Of a stretch of 64,000 bases of DNA, positions 19,020 through 27,224 are shown piece after piece. The stretch comes from Herbaspirillum rhizosphaerae_A. Its GTDB lineage: Bacteria; Pseudomonadota; Gammaproteobacteria; Burkholderiales; Burkholderiaceae_D. Position numbers and translations under genes: made by a program. The notes under the pieces were generated by a model. That model did no database searches, was not told where the DNA came from, and was given only the letters and a program-made list of their open reading frames with translations. Positions within the stretch are counted from its first letter, which is position 1; every line of letters starts with the position of its first letter. The stretch covers positions 1-64,000 of the forward strand of contig NZ_JAQQFR010000006.1 of NCBI RefSeq assembly GCF_046025915.1. Reading direction: 5' to 3'.

Positions 19020-19490
19020 ATGCCTACCATCTCTTTCATCGTCAACGGAACGCGCCGTTCCGTTGATGTCCGCGATCCTGAACAACCTCTGCTTTATGCG
19101 CTGCGCAACACCATTGGCCTGACCGGACCCAAGTTCGGTTGCGGTCTGGGGCAGTGTGGCGCATGTACGGTCTTGCTCGACAAGACGCCGCTGCGCAGTT
19201 GCATTACGCCCTTGTCGGCGGTTGCCGGCAAATCCATCACCACTATCGAAGGTCTCGGCACACCCGACAAGCCGCATCCGGTACAAGCGGCATTCATCGC
19301 CGAGCAGGCCGCCCAGTGCGGCTATTGCGCCAATGGCATGGTCATGACCAGCGCCGCCTTGCTGGCCTCCAATCCTAAACCGAGCGAAACCGAAATCAAA
19401 GACGCCTTGTCAGCGAATCTCTGCCGCTGCGGCACGCATGTGCGCATTGTGCGCGCGGTGATGCGTGCCTCCGGGAGGACACCGGCATGA
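19020..19490 (+). CDS. Isoquinoline 1-oxidoreductase-type [2Fe-2S] subunit (IorA-like)
   Basis: 156-aa small subunit of a xanthine-oxidase-family molybdenum hydroxylase. It carries electrons from the molybdenum site through two [2Fe-2S] clusters. The plant-type cluster ligands are in FGCGLGQCGACTVLLDKTPLRSC, and the second cluster is in QCGYCANGMVM and NLCRCGTH. It has no signal peptide of its own; in this class it is thought to be exported by the Tat pathway together with the large subunit. It overlaps the large-subunit gene by four bases (ATGA). The substrate is not identifiable (N-heterocycle or aldehyde). Confidence 0.9.
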   Translation: MPTISFIVNGTRRSVDVRDPEQPLLYALRNTIGLTGPKFGCGLGQCGACTVLLDKTPLRSCITPLSAVAGKSITTIEGLGTPDKPHPVQAAFIAEQAAQCGYCANGMVMTSAALLASNPKPSETEIKDALSANLCRCGTHVRIVRAVMRASGRTPA

Positions 19491-21742
19491 ACGCGCCATT
19501 CGATCTCCAAATGAGCCGGCGCCAACTGCTCAAGGCGGGCGGTGCGCTGGTGGTGACGCTGGCGCTGCCGCTGTCTGCGCGCGCAACCGAGCAGGTGTTA
19601 CGCGACAAGCGCGGCAACGCGCAGCCCCACGCGTTGTTGGACAAGACGCTGGACGTCAGCGCTGTGGATGGTTTTATTGCCATTCATCAGGACGGTACGG
19701 TGACGCTGTTTTCCGGCAAGGTCGATCTGGGTCAGGGCTTGCGCATTGCGATTCGCCAGATGGCCGCGGAAGAGTTGGGCATCAGCGTCGACAAGATCGA
19801 GATGATCGAAGGCGATACCGCGCTCACACCCGATCAGGGCCCGACTGCCGGCAGCACCGGCATCATGCGTGGCGGCGTACAGATTCGCCAGGCTGCCGCG
19901 ACGGCGCGCGAGGCGCTCATTACCATGGCGGCAGAGCGTTTGCAGAAACAACCATCCGAACTGATGGTGCAGGATGGCGTGGTGCGGCCCAAGAGCGGCG
20001 GTGGTGGTGGCGTGAGCTACGCCGAGCTGGTCGGTGGCAAGCGCTTCAACCTCAAGCTGGATGCCAAGGCGCCGCTGAACAATCCGACCGCTTATCGCGT
20101 CGTCGGCAAACCGCTGTTGCGTCCCGACGTGCCGGCCAAAGTAACCGGCACGCATACCTATGTTCATGACGTGAAGTTGCCGGGAATGCTGCATGGTCGT
20201 GTACTTCGTCCGGCGGGTGAGGGCGCGCAGATCATCTCGGTGGATGAATCGTCGGTGAAGAAATTTCCCGGCGTGAAGATTGTACGCATCGGCGACTTTC
20301 TTGCCGTTGCAGCGCCCGACGAATGGGATGCGATACAGGCTGCCGCTGCATTAAAGGTGGTCTGGAACGACACCGGCAAGCTGATGGGACATGACAAGGT
20401 CGAGCAATGGCTGCGTAGCGGTCCTTTCGACGGTGAAGAAACGCTGGTCAACAAAGGTAACGCCGCTGCCGCATTGCAGGCAGCATCCGGCAAGCTGAGC
20501 GCCAGTTATTACTGGCCGGCGCAAACGCACGGCTCCATCGGGCCGTCGTGCGCGGTGGCTGATGTTGGCGCCAAGCAAGCCACGATCTATACCGCCTCGC
20601 AGGGCACCCATCGCTATCGTCCCGCTTATGCACAAATGCTGGGTTTGCCGAATGAGGCCGTGCGGTTGGTCTACGTCGACGGCGCCGGTTGCTATGGCAT
20701 GAATGGGCATGACGATGCTGCGGCCGATGCCGCGCTGATGTCAAAAGCGCTGGGCAAGCCGGTGCGGGTGCAGTGGTCGCGTCAGGACGAACACGGTTTC
20801 GATCCCAAAGGTCCGCCGCAGGCGCTGACGCTGGAAGCGGTGCTCGGCCCCGACAACACGATCGCGGCCTGGCGTACCGAGATGTGGTTGCCGCGCGCAA
20901 CCGCGAGTCTACCGACAGTGCCCTTGCTGGCGCCGCAGACTGCAGGCATGCCGCAACCTAAGGGAATCTCGACCGGCCTGATTACGCAGAACGGCGATCC
21001 GCCGTACGAGGTTGCCAATGTTTCGGTCGGCGTGCACTGGCACGACAGCGCGCCTTTGCGTCCGGCCAACATCCGCGCGCCGGGCAAGATCGCCAACATC
21101 TTTGCCGTCGAGTGCATGACTGACGAACTCGCGGCCAAAGCTGGTATCGATCCGCTGGCGTTCCGTTTGCAATCGCTCAAGGATGCACGGGGTGCGGAAG
21201 TGATCAGACGCACGGCATCGCTGTTCGGTTGGGAAGCGCGTGCCGCCAGCGCCAGCGCGGGAAGTAAAACCAATCAACGCGGACGCGGCATCGCCTATTC
21301 GCACTACAAGCACAACGAGACCTACGTTGCCATGGCAATGGAAGTTGAAGTCAATCGTGCCAGTGGTGAGATCCGTGTGCTGCGCGTCGCGTGTGCGCAT
21401 GATTGCGGACTGATCATCAATCCCGACGGCTTGCGCGCCCAGGTGGAAGGCAGCATCTTGCAGACCATCTCGCGCAGCTTGTTTGAAGAGATCCGCTTCG
21501 ACACGCGCCGGGTGCAAAACGTCGATTGGGCAAGTTATCCCATCTTGACTTTCCCGGCGATGCCGGAGGTGCGCATCGACCTGATCGACCGGCCAACCAT
21601 GCCGCCGCTGGGAGGCGGGGAGGCTGCTGCTTCTCCGGTGACGGCGGCCTTGGCGAATGCGGTCTGGGATGCGGTGGGTATTCGCTTGCGCACCGTGCCG
21701 TTCACGCCGGAACGCGTCAAAGCGGCGCTGGCAAGCGTCTGA
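19487..21742 (+). CDS. Isoquinoline 1-oxidoreductase-type molybdopterin subunit (IorB-like), Tat-exported
   Basis: 751-aa catalytic subunit of a two-subunit molybdenum hydroxylase. It opens with a twin-arginine signal (MSRRQLLKAGGALVVTLALP, residues 9-28) ending near LSARA, so it is expected in the periplasm. Family patterns include GKVDLGQGLRIAIRQMAAEELG near residue 75, QTHGSIGPSCAVAD near 345, APGKIANIFAVECMTDELA near 535 and the C-terminal PLGGGEAAASPVTAALANAVWDA containing the catalytic Glu. No cytochrome c subunit, coenzyme-insertion chaperone or MoCo gene is adjacent. Class certain, substrate unknown. Confidence 0.9.
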   Translation: MNAPFDLQMSRRQLLKAGGALVVTLALPLSARATEQVLRDKRGNAQPHALLDKTLDVSAVDGFIAIHQDGTVTLFSGKVDLGQGLRIAIRQMAAEELGISVDKIEMIEGDTALTPDQGPTAGSTGIMRGGVQIRQAAATAREALITMAAERLQKQPSELMVQDGVVRPKSGGGGGVSYAELVGGKRFNLKLDAKAPLNNPTAYRVVGKPLLRPDVPAKVTGTHTYVHDVKLPGMLHGRVLRPAGEGAQIISVDESSVKKFPGVKIVRIGDFLAVAAPDEWDAIQAAAALKVVWNDTGKLMGHDKVEQWLRSGPFDGEETLVNKGNAAAALQAASGKLSASYYWPAQTHGSIGPSCAVADVGAKQATIYTASQGTHRYRPAYAQMLGLPNEAVRLVYVDGAGCYGMNGHDDAAADAALMSKALGKPVRVQWSRQDEHGFDPKGPPQALTLEAVLGPDNTIAAWRTEMWLPRATASLPTVPLLAPQTAGMPQPKGISTGLITQNGDPPYEVANVSVGVHWHDSAPLRPANIRAPGKIANIFAVECMTDELAAKAGIDPLAFRLQSLKDARGAEVIRRTASLFGWEARAASASAGSKTNQRGRGIAYSHYKHNETYVAMAMEVEVNRASGEIRVLRVACAHDCGLIINPDGLRAQVEGSILQTISRSLFEEIRFDTRRVQNVDWASYPILTFPAMPEVRIDLIDRPTMPPLGGGEAAASPVTAALANAVWDAVGIRLRTVPFTPERVKAALASV

Positions 21743-21826
21743 ATCGTTTGTGTTCTACACTGCGTTGGCGGTTTTCCAAGATGTAATGACTGAGATTCAA
21801 CCGAGATAAAAACTAAGGAGAACATC

Positions 21827-22246
21827 ATGATCAAGACACAAAATATCAAGGCAGCGTTGTTGACAGCGATGCTGTTGACCGGTGCATCGGCAATGGCGCA
21901 AACCGTCAGCGTCGAACTCAAGAGTAGCAATGAAGTGCCTGCCAATCCATCCACTGCCAGCGGCACCGGCAGCATCAGCGTGGCCGCCGACAAGACGGTG
22001 AGCGGCAGCATCACGACCACGGGCATCGAGGGCAAGATGGCGCATATCCATACCGGTGCCGCCGGCGCCAATGGTCCGGTGCTGGTTGGGTTGACCAAGA
22101 ACGGCGATAACGGCTGGACCGTACCGGCAGGCGCCAAATTCACCGATGAGCAATACGCTGCTTATATGGCTGGCGGTCTGTACGTCAACGTGCATAGCGC
22201 AGTACATCCGGGTGGCGAGATTCGCGGTCAGTTGTTGCCGAAGTAA
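21827..22246 (+). CDS. CHRD-domain secreted protein
   Basis: 139-aa protein with a clear signal peptide (AALLTAMLLTGASAMAQ, cleavage near residue 24) and a single CHRD domain (VSVELKSSNEVPANPS, GKMAHIHTGAAGANGPVLVGL, YAAYMAGGLYVNVHSAVHPGGEIRGQL). The domain was first described in chordin and is common in exported bacterial proteins of unknown function. AAGGAG precedes the ATG. It follows the molybdenum hydroxylase by 84 bp and has its own terminator; whether they share a transcript is not clear. Confidence 0.85.
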   Translation: MIKTQNIKAALLTAMLLTGASAMAQTVSVELKSSNEVPANPSTASGTGSISVAADKTVSGSITTTGIEGKMAHIHTGAAGANGPVLVGLTKNGDNGWTVPAGAKFTDEQYAAYMAGGLYVNVHSAVHPGGEIRGQLLPK

Positions 22247-22316
22247 GTCGTCATCCATTCAGTTCGTTCAGAGGAGGAGGGCAGTTCGCCTTTCGTCTGA
22301 ACAATCTGAATCGGGG

Positions 22317-22347
22317 AAAGCCGTCATCGTCAGGTGACGGCTTTTTT
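22317..22347 (+). terminator. Intrinsic terminator after the CHRD gene
   Basis: Perfect 9-bp stem AAGCCGTCA/TGACGGCTT, 8-nt loop, then a T run. Confidence 0.85.
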
Positions 22348-22567
22348 CATGGGCGAAGCCGTCGTTGTACGCCGATCGTTCCTTATAAATCATCAGACAA
22401 CATCATTACTATCACGCTGTAAAAAGCCCGATTTTTGTGTGGCAGAAGGCCGTTTTTCACGTCCTGAAATTACAAAAGAAAGTGCGGTTTCACATACTTT
22501 CTTGTTGGCTTGTAATCCGCTATGGATAAGGCTTTGCGGGTTTTTTAATTTGTCCTCGATAATTCGT

Positions 22568-22596
22568 TTGCAAAATGAAATTGGCGTGTTTATACT
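22568..22596 (+). promoter_or_regulatory. Sigma-70 promoter of the aldarate importer
   Basis: -35 TTGCAA (22568-22573) and -10 TATACT (22591-22596) with a 17-bp spacer. The predicted start of transcription is about 22603, directly at the operator-like motif. Confidence 0.55.
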
Positions 22597-22603
22597 CCGC
22601 TTC

Positions 22604-22619
22604 ATGTTGTATGACGACT
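22604..22619 (+). promoter_or_regulatory. Probable aldarate-regulator operator, copy 1
   Basis: ATGTTGTATGACGACT begins at the predicted transcription start. A 14/16 identical copy lies upstream of kdgD (31827-31842), and both gene sets belong to one pathway. Likely target of the FadR/GntR regulator at 32002; this assignment is inferred. Confidence 0.55.
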
Positions 22620-22799
22620 GATAACAAATCGGTCGCATGACAGTCCTTTAATAATAATTACTGCTGCTGCAAGCCTGTTGCGCGCCGCAAGACAATAAGC
22701 AGGAGACCGCCCTCGGCGCATCAGCCTTTGGCATCCGGATTATTCGTCTTCGTCTCCTCGCACGTCGGCCGAAGCGCGGTACCGGTCGGGAGATAGTCC

Positions 22800-24170
22800 G
22801 TGAGTATTGATCAAGTCGGCGCAAAGGTAGGCGCCTCCGTGCGCGCAGGCGCAAAAGCAAGCCATGTTCGTTATCTGATTCTGTTCATGCTGTTCGTGGT
22901 GACGACGGTCAACTACGCGGATCGCGCCACGCTGTCGATTGCCGGCACGTCGATGAAGTCCGAACTCGGCCTCGACCCGGTGATGATGGGTTACATCTTC
23001 TCGGCGTTCAGTTGGGCCTATGTGCTGGCACAACTGCCGGGCGGCTGGCTGCTTGACCGTTTCGGTTCCAAGAAGATTTATGCACTGAGCATTTTCCTGT
23101 GGTCCTTCTTCACACTGCTGCAGGGCGGCGTTACCTGGTTCGGGACGGCCGCAGCGGTGGTGCTGCTGTTCCTGTTGCGGTTCATGGTCGGTCTGGCGGA
23201 GGCGCCGTCGTTCCCGGCGAACGGCCGTATCGTGGCATCTTGGTTCCCAACGGCGGAACGCGGTACCGCGTCGGCGATCTTCAACTCGGCGCAGTATTTT
23301 GCTGCGGTGTTGTTCACCCCGCTGATGGGCTGGATCACGCATGTCTATGGCTGGCACCACGTGTTCACCGTCATGGGCGCATTCGGCATCTTGATGACCT
23401 TCATCTGGATCAAGGTCATTCACAGCCCCAAAGATCACCCAATGATCAACAAGGCCGAGCTGGAGCACATCGAGCAGGGCGGTGGTCTGGTGGATATGGA
23501 TCAGGCCAAGCCGAAAGCGGCCGCCGGCACCGACGACGGCAAGGCCAAGTGGGGCTACATCAAGCAATTGCTGAGCAATCGCATGCTGCTGGGTGTGTAC
23601 ATCGGCCAGTACTGCATCAACACGATTACCTATTTCTTCCTGACCTGGTTCCCGGTGTACCTGGTGCAAGAGCGTGGCATGTCGATCCTGAAGGCGGGTT
23701 TCGTCGCGTCGATTCCCGCGGTGTGCGGTTTCATCGGCGGTGTCGTCGGCGGCCTGATTTCGGATCGTCTGATCAAGCGCGGCAACAGCGTCACCATGTC
23801 CCGCAAGATTCCTATTGTCGGCGGCATGCTGCTGTCGACCACGATGATCCTGTGCAACTACGTCGATGCGCAATGGCTGGTGGTCGGCATCATGGCCGTG
23901 GCTTTCTTCGGCAAGGGCGTCGGCGCACTCGGCTGGGCTGTTGTGGCGGATACCGCACCGAAGGAAATCGTTGGTTTGTCGGGCGGTCTGTTCAACACCT
24001 TCGGCAATATCGCCGGCATCACGACACCGATCGTGATCGGCTATATCCTGAAAGAAACCGGTTCGTTCTCGGGTGCACTGGTGTTCGTCGGCGCCAATGC
24101 GCTGGTGACCGTGATCAGCTATCTGGTCATCGTCAAGGAAATCAAGCGTGTTGAACTGAAGCCGCTTTGA
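22800..24170 (+). CDS. MFS aldarate importer (GudP/GarP type)
   Basis: 456-aa inner-membrane transporter of the anion:cation symporter family, which includes GudP, GarP and galactonate transporters. About twelve hydrophobic segments are visible. The family motif DRATLSIAGTSMKSELGLDP is near residue 42, and WLLDRFGSKKIY, the conserved loop 2-3 pattern, is near 82. It starts with GTG at 22800, preceded by GGGAG. It lies 46 bp before galactarate dehydratase, so the two are probably cotranscribed. The expected cargo is D-galactarate and/or D-glucarate. Which one is preferred cannot be read, so no symbol is given. Confidence 0.88.
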   Translation: MSIDQVGAKVGASVRAGAKASHVRYLILFMLFVVTTVNYADRATLSIAGTSMKSELGLDPVMMGYIFSAFSWAYVLAQLPGGWLLDRFGSKKIYALSIFLWSFFTLLQGGVTWFGTAAAVVLLFLLRFMVGLAEAPSFPANGRIVASWFPTAERGTASAIFNSAQYFAAVLFTPLMGWITHVYGWHHVFTVMGAFGILMTFIWIKVIHSPKDHPMINKAELEHIEQGGGLVDMDQAKPKAAAGTDDGKAKWGYIKQLLSNRMLLGVYIGQYCINTITYFFLTWFPVYLVQERGMSILKAGFVASIPAVCGFIGGVVGGLISDRLIKRGNSVTMSRKIPIVGGMLLSTTMILCNYVDAQWLVVGIMAVAFFGKGVGALGWAVVADTAPKEIVGLSGGLFNTFGNIAGITTPIVIGYILKETGSFSGALVFVGANALVTVISYLVIVKEIKRVELKPL

Positions 24171-24216
24171 TCTTGTCGTTTTATCTTGTAATAAGTTGCA
24201 GCAGATGGGAATAGCC

Positions 24217-25800
24217 ATGAGTACCGAAACACACAGCGAAGCCAGTACCAACGTCAACACGCCGCGTTATATTTTGATGCACGAGAACGACAATGTCGCC
24301 ATCGTCGTCAATGACCGCGGCCTGCCCGCCGGGACAGTTTTTCCGGACGGCCTGACGCTGATCAGCCAGGTGCCGCAAGGACACAAGATCGCTTTGCGCG
24401 ATATTCCCCAGGGCGAAGCCATCATCCGTTACGACGTCGCCATCGGCTATGCCGCGCGCGATATAGCCAAGGGCAGCTGGATCGAAGAATCGGTGGTAAC
24501 CTTGCCGCCGGCACGCGAGCTGGACAACCTGCCGATTGCCACGCGCAAGGCTCCGGCGCTGGCTTCCGTGCCGCTGGAAGGCTATACCTTCGAAGGCTAT
24601 CGCAATGCCGACGGTTCTGTCGGTACACGCAATCTGCTGGCGATCACGACCACCGTGCAGTGCGTGGCGGGGGTGGTCGAGCATGCGGTCAAGCGCATCC
24701 GCCAGGATCTGCTGCCGAAGTATCCCAATGTTGAAGACGTGGTCGCACTGGAACACACCTACGGCTGCGGCGTCGCCATCGATGCACCCAACGCCGACAT
24801 ACCGATCCGCACCTTGCGTAATATCAGCCTGAACCCCAACTTCGGTGGTCAGGCGATGGTGGTCAGCCTCGGCTGTGAAAAGCTGCAGCCGAACCGCTTG
24901 CTGCCGGAAAGCATCATCCCCATCCACAAGGAGGGCGAGCCTTACGTCGTCTGTTTGCAGGATTCGGAACATGTCGGCTTCAACTCGATGATCGACTCCA
25001 TCCTGCACATGGCTGAAGCGCGCCTGAAAGAACTGGACAAGCGCCGCCGCGTGACTTGCCCGGCATCTGATCTGGTGGTCGGCGTGCAGTGTGGCGGCAG
25101 CGATGCTTTCTCGGGTGTGACGGCCAATCCGGCAGTAGGTTTTGCGACTGATCTGCTGGTGCGTGCAGGCGCTGCCGTGATGTTTTCGGAAGTGACGGAG
25201 GTGCGTGACGGCATCGATCAACTGACTTCGCGCGCTATCAATGCAGACGTTGCACAAGCGATGATTCGCGAGATGGACTGGTACGACAATTACCTCAAAA
25301 AGGGCGGCGTCGACCGCAGCGCGAATACCACCCCCGGCAACAAGAAGGGCGGTCTCGCCAATATCGTCGAGAAGGCCATGGGCTCCATCGTCAAGTCGGG
25401 CAGCAGCCCGATCTCAGGCGTGCTGGCTCCCGGCGACAAGCTCAAGCAAAAGGGTTTGATCTACGCCGCTACACCAGCCAGCGATTTCGTCTGCGGCACC
25501 TTGCAACTGGCTGCCGGCATGAACCTGCATATCTTTACCACCGGCCGCGGTACGCCTTACGGTCTGGCTGCGGTACCAGTGATCAAGGTTGCCACGCGCA
25601 ATGATCTGGCGCGTCGTTGGCATGACTTGATGGACGTCAACGCCGGCACCATTGCCAGCGGTGAAGCGACGATTGCCGACGTCGGCTGGGAGCTGTTCCA
25701 ACTGATGCTGGATGTCGCCAGCGGCCGCAAGCAGACCTGGGCCGAGAAGTGGAAGCTGCACAATGCGCTGACGCTGTTCAACCCGGCGCCGATTACCTGA
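24217..25800 (+). CDS. garD: Galactarate dehydratase
   Basis: 527-aa iron-dependent dehydratase of the UxaA/GarD family (E. coli GarD is 523 aa). It converts D-galactarate to 5-dehydro-4-deoxy-D-glucarate. It has an N-terminal SAF-like domain (ILMHENDNVAIVVNDRGLPAG) and then the large catalytic part with GYRNADGSVGTRNLLAI near residue 128, EHTYGCGVAIDAPN near 182 and GVQCGGSDAFSGVTANPAVGFATD near 290. I take ATG 24217; a TTG 21 bases upstream is in frame but less likely. It follows the importer and precedes the exported lactonase. The next pathway enzymes are at 29.3-31.7 kb on the other strand. Confidence 0.92.
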   Translation: MSTETHSEASTNVNTPRYILMHENDNVAIVVNDRGLPAGTVFPDGLTLISQVPQGHKIALRDIPQGEAIIRYDVAIGYAARDIAKGSWIEESVVTLPPARELDNLPIATRKAPALASVPLEGYTFEGYRNADGSVGTRNLLAITTTVQCVAGVVEHAVKRIRQDLLPKYPNVEDVVALEHTYGCGVAIDAPNADIPIRTLRNISLNPNFGGQAMVVSLGCEKLQPNRLLPESIIPIHKEGEPYVVCLQDSEHVGFNSMIDSILHMAEARLKELDKRRRVTCPASDLVVGVQCGGSDAFSGVTANPAVGFATDLLVRAGAAVMFSEVTEVRDGIDQLTSRAINADVAQAMIREMDWYDNYLKKGGVDRSANTTPGNKKGGLANIVEKAMGSIVKSGSSPISGVLAPGDKLKQKGLIYAATPASDFVCGTLQLAAGMNLHIFTTGRGTPYGLAAVPVIKVATRNDLARRWHDLMDVNAGTIASGEATIADVGWELFQLMLDVASGRKQTWAEKWKLHNALTLFNPAPIT

Positions 25801-25893
25801 TTCACGTTCCGCAGCTGTACATAACAAAATCAACAAGCCTCTCGTCGATTGCTCATCGCAGGGCAGGGGCATTCTTTACCCTAAGGAGGAAGC

Positions 25894-26979
25894 ATGAGAG
25901 TCATGAATTTCGCGCTGAAGTTGGGCGTAGCAGCAATCTTGAGCGGTTCAGTCTGTGCCGGCGTCAACGCTGCGACGATGGTGTACGTGTCCAATGCCGA
26001 CAGCAAAGATATCTATGTCATGCGATTGAACAAGGACGGCAGCGTCACGCCGGTCGAGCAAGTGCAGACCGGCGGCACCGTGATGCCGCTGGCGTTCAGT
26101 CCTGATCACACGCGTCTGTATGCTTCGCTGCGCTCGCAGCCTTATTCGGTGACCACCTTTGCGGTAGACCAGCAAAGCGGCAAACTCAAGGCGCTGTCCA
26201 CCGTGCCGCTGGCCGACAACATGGCCAATCTGGCGACCGACAAGACAGGCCGCTTCCTGTTTGCGGCGTCCTATACCGGCCACAAGATTTCGGTCAATCC
26301 GATCAGCGCCACCGGTCTGGTGCAGCAGCCTGCTACCGTGATCAACACCGGCAAGAATGCCCACGCAGTGGGCAGCGATCCGAAAAACAAGTTCGTCTTT
26401 GCTTCCAATCTAGGCAGCGACGTCATCCTGCAATTCAAGTTTGATGCCGCCACCGGCACACTGACACCGAACACGCCTCCGTCGGTCGCTACCAAGGCAG
26501 GCGCCGGCCCACGCCATTTCGTGTTCCATCCAAATTTGCGTTACGTGTTCTCGACCAATGAACTCGATGGCACGGTCAACACCTACGCTTACGATGCAGC
26601 GCACGGTACGCTGACCTTGCAAGGCACCGTCTCGGCAGTGCCAGCCGGATTCAAAGGCGATGCGCCGGCTGCCGCCGATATCCATCTGACACCGAATGGC
26701 CGCTTCCTGTATGCGTCCGAACGTACGTCGAGCACCTTGGCCGCTTATCGCGTCAATGCCAAGACCGGTGTGCTGACGCTGATCGGCAATGTGCCGACCG
26801 AGACCCAGCCGCGTGGTTTCAACATCGATCCGCAAGGCAGGTATCTGCTGGCTGTCGGCCAAAAATCCAATGGCCTGACCAGTTACGCCATCAATCAGAA
26901 AACCGGTGCGCTGACCCCCTTGCAGCACTACGAGCTGGGCAAGAATCCTAACTGGGTGGAGATCGTCCACTTCCCCTGA
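25894..26979 (+). CDS. Exported lactonase-family beta-propeller protein
   Basis: 361-aa protein of the Pgl/carboxy-cis,cis-muconate cyclase-like family (seven-bladed propeller). A signal peptide is visible (AAILSGSVCAGVNA, cleavage near residue 27), so it is periplasmic, unlike cytosolic 6-phosphogluconolactonase. Family motifs: PLAFSPDHTRLYASLR, AGPRHFVFHPNLRYVFSTNE, IHLTPNGRFLYASERTSST and QPRGFNIDPQGRYLLAVGQ. AAGGAGGAAGC precedes the ATG. Its position after garD suggests opening of aldaro-lactones before uptake, which is inference. It ends at a strong terminator. Confidence 0.85.
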   Translation: MRVMNFALKLGVAAILSGSVCAGVNAATMVYVSNADSKDIYVMRLNKDGSVTPVEQVQTGGTVMPLAFSPDHTRLYASLRSQPYSVTTFAVDQQSGKLKALSTVPLADNMANLATDKTGRFLFAASYTGHKISVNPISATGLVQQPATVINTGKNAHAVGSDPKNKFVFASNLGSDVILQFKFDAATGTLTPNTPPSVATKAGAGPRHFVFHPNLRYVFSTNELDGTVNTYAYDAAHGTLTLQGTVSAVPAGFKGDAPAAADIHLTPNGRFLYASERTSSTLAAYRVNAKTGVLTLIGNVPTETQPRGFNIDPQGRYLLAVGQKSNGLTSYAINQKTGALTPLQHYELGKNPNWVEIVHFP

Positions 26980-27021
26980 GTTGCCGGGCTTAGCCGACTT
27001 GCCTCACAGCATGGGTTCTCG

Positions 27022-27055
27022 ATAATCCCCCGCGATGTTATGCGGGGGATTTTTC
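27022..27055 (+). terminator. Intrinsic terminator after the lactonase gene
   Basis: Perfect 10-bp stem AATCCCCCGC/GCGGGGGATT, 8-nt loop, T tract. It separates the importer-garD-lactonase unit from the chemoreceptor gene. Confidence 0.88.
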
Positions 27056-27224
27056 GTTGAACGTGCAAAATTGCCGATTCGGCAACGTTGTCATTGATTT
27101 TTCGCAAAAATGATGCATAAAAGCGGGCTGTCATTTCAAGCTTGTTTTAAGATGGCAAAGGCACGTCGGCGGATCAGTCGCAGCCTCGTGGAATCAACAT
27201 AATCAAAATAATCAGGAGCAGGGA

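Larger units (their letters stand above)
22247..22799. other. Intergenic region holding a terminator, promoter and operator; long leader of the importer
   Basis: After the CHRD terminator (22317-22347) comes AT-rich DNA, then the importer promoter (22568-22596) and operator-like motif (22604-22619). About 195 nt of leader precede the GTG at 22800. No gene is supported; an 81-codon frame on the minus strand lacks a ribosome binding site. Confidence 0.6.

Noticed and set aside
18803..19066. 87-codon plus-strand open frame before the molybdenum hydroxylase genes
   Set aside because: It is rich in His and Arg, includes the 12-bp tandem repeat and overlaps the small-subunit start; no ribosome binding site.
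22740..24260. 506-codon open frame on the minus strand
   Set aside because: It is antisense to the MFS importer and full of His, Gln and Asp from complementing hydrophobic codons. A shadow.
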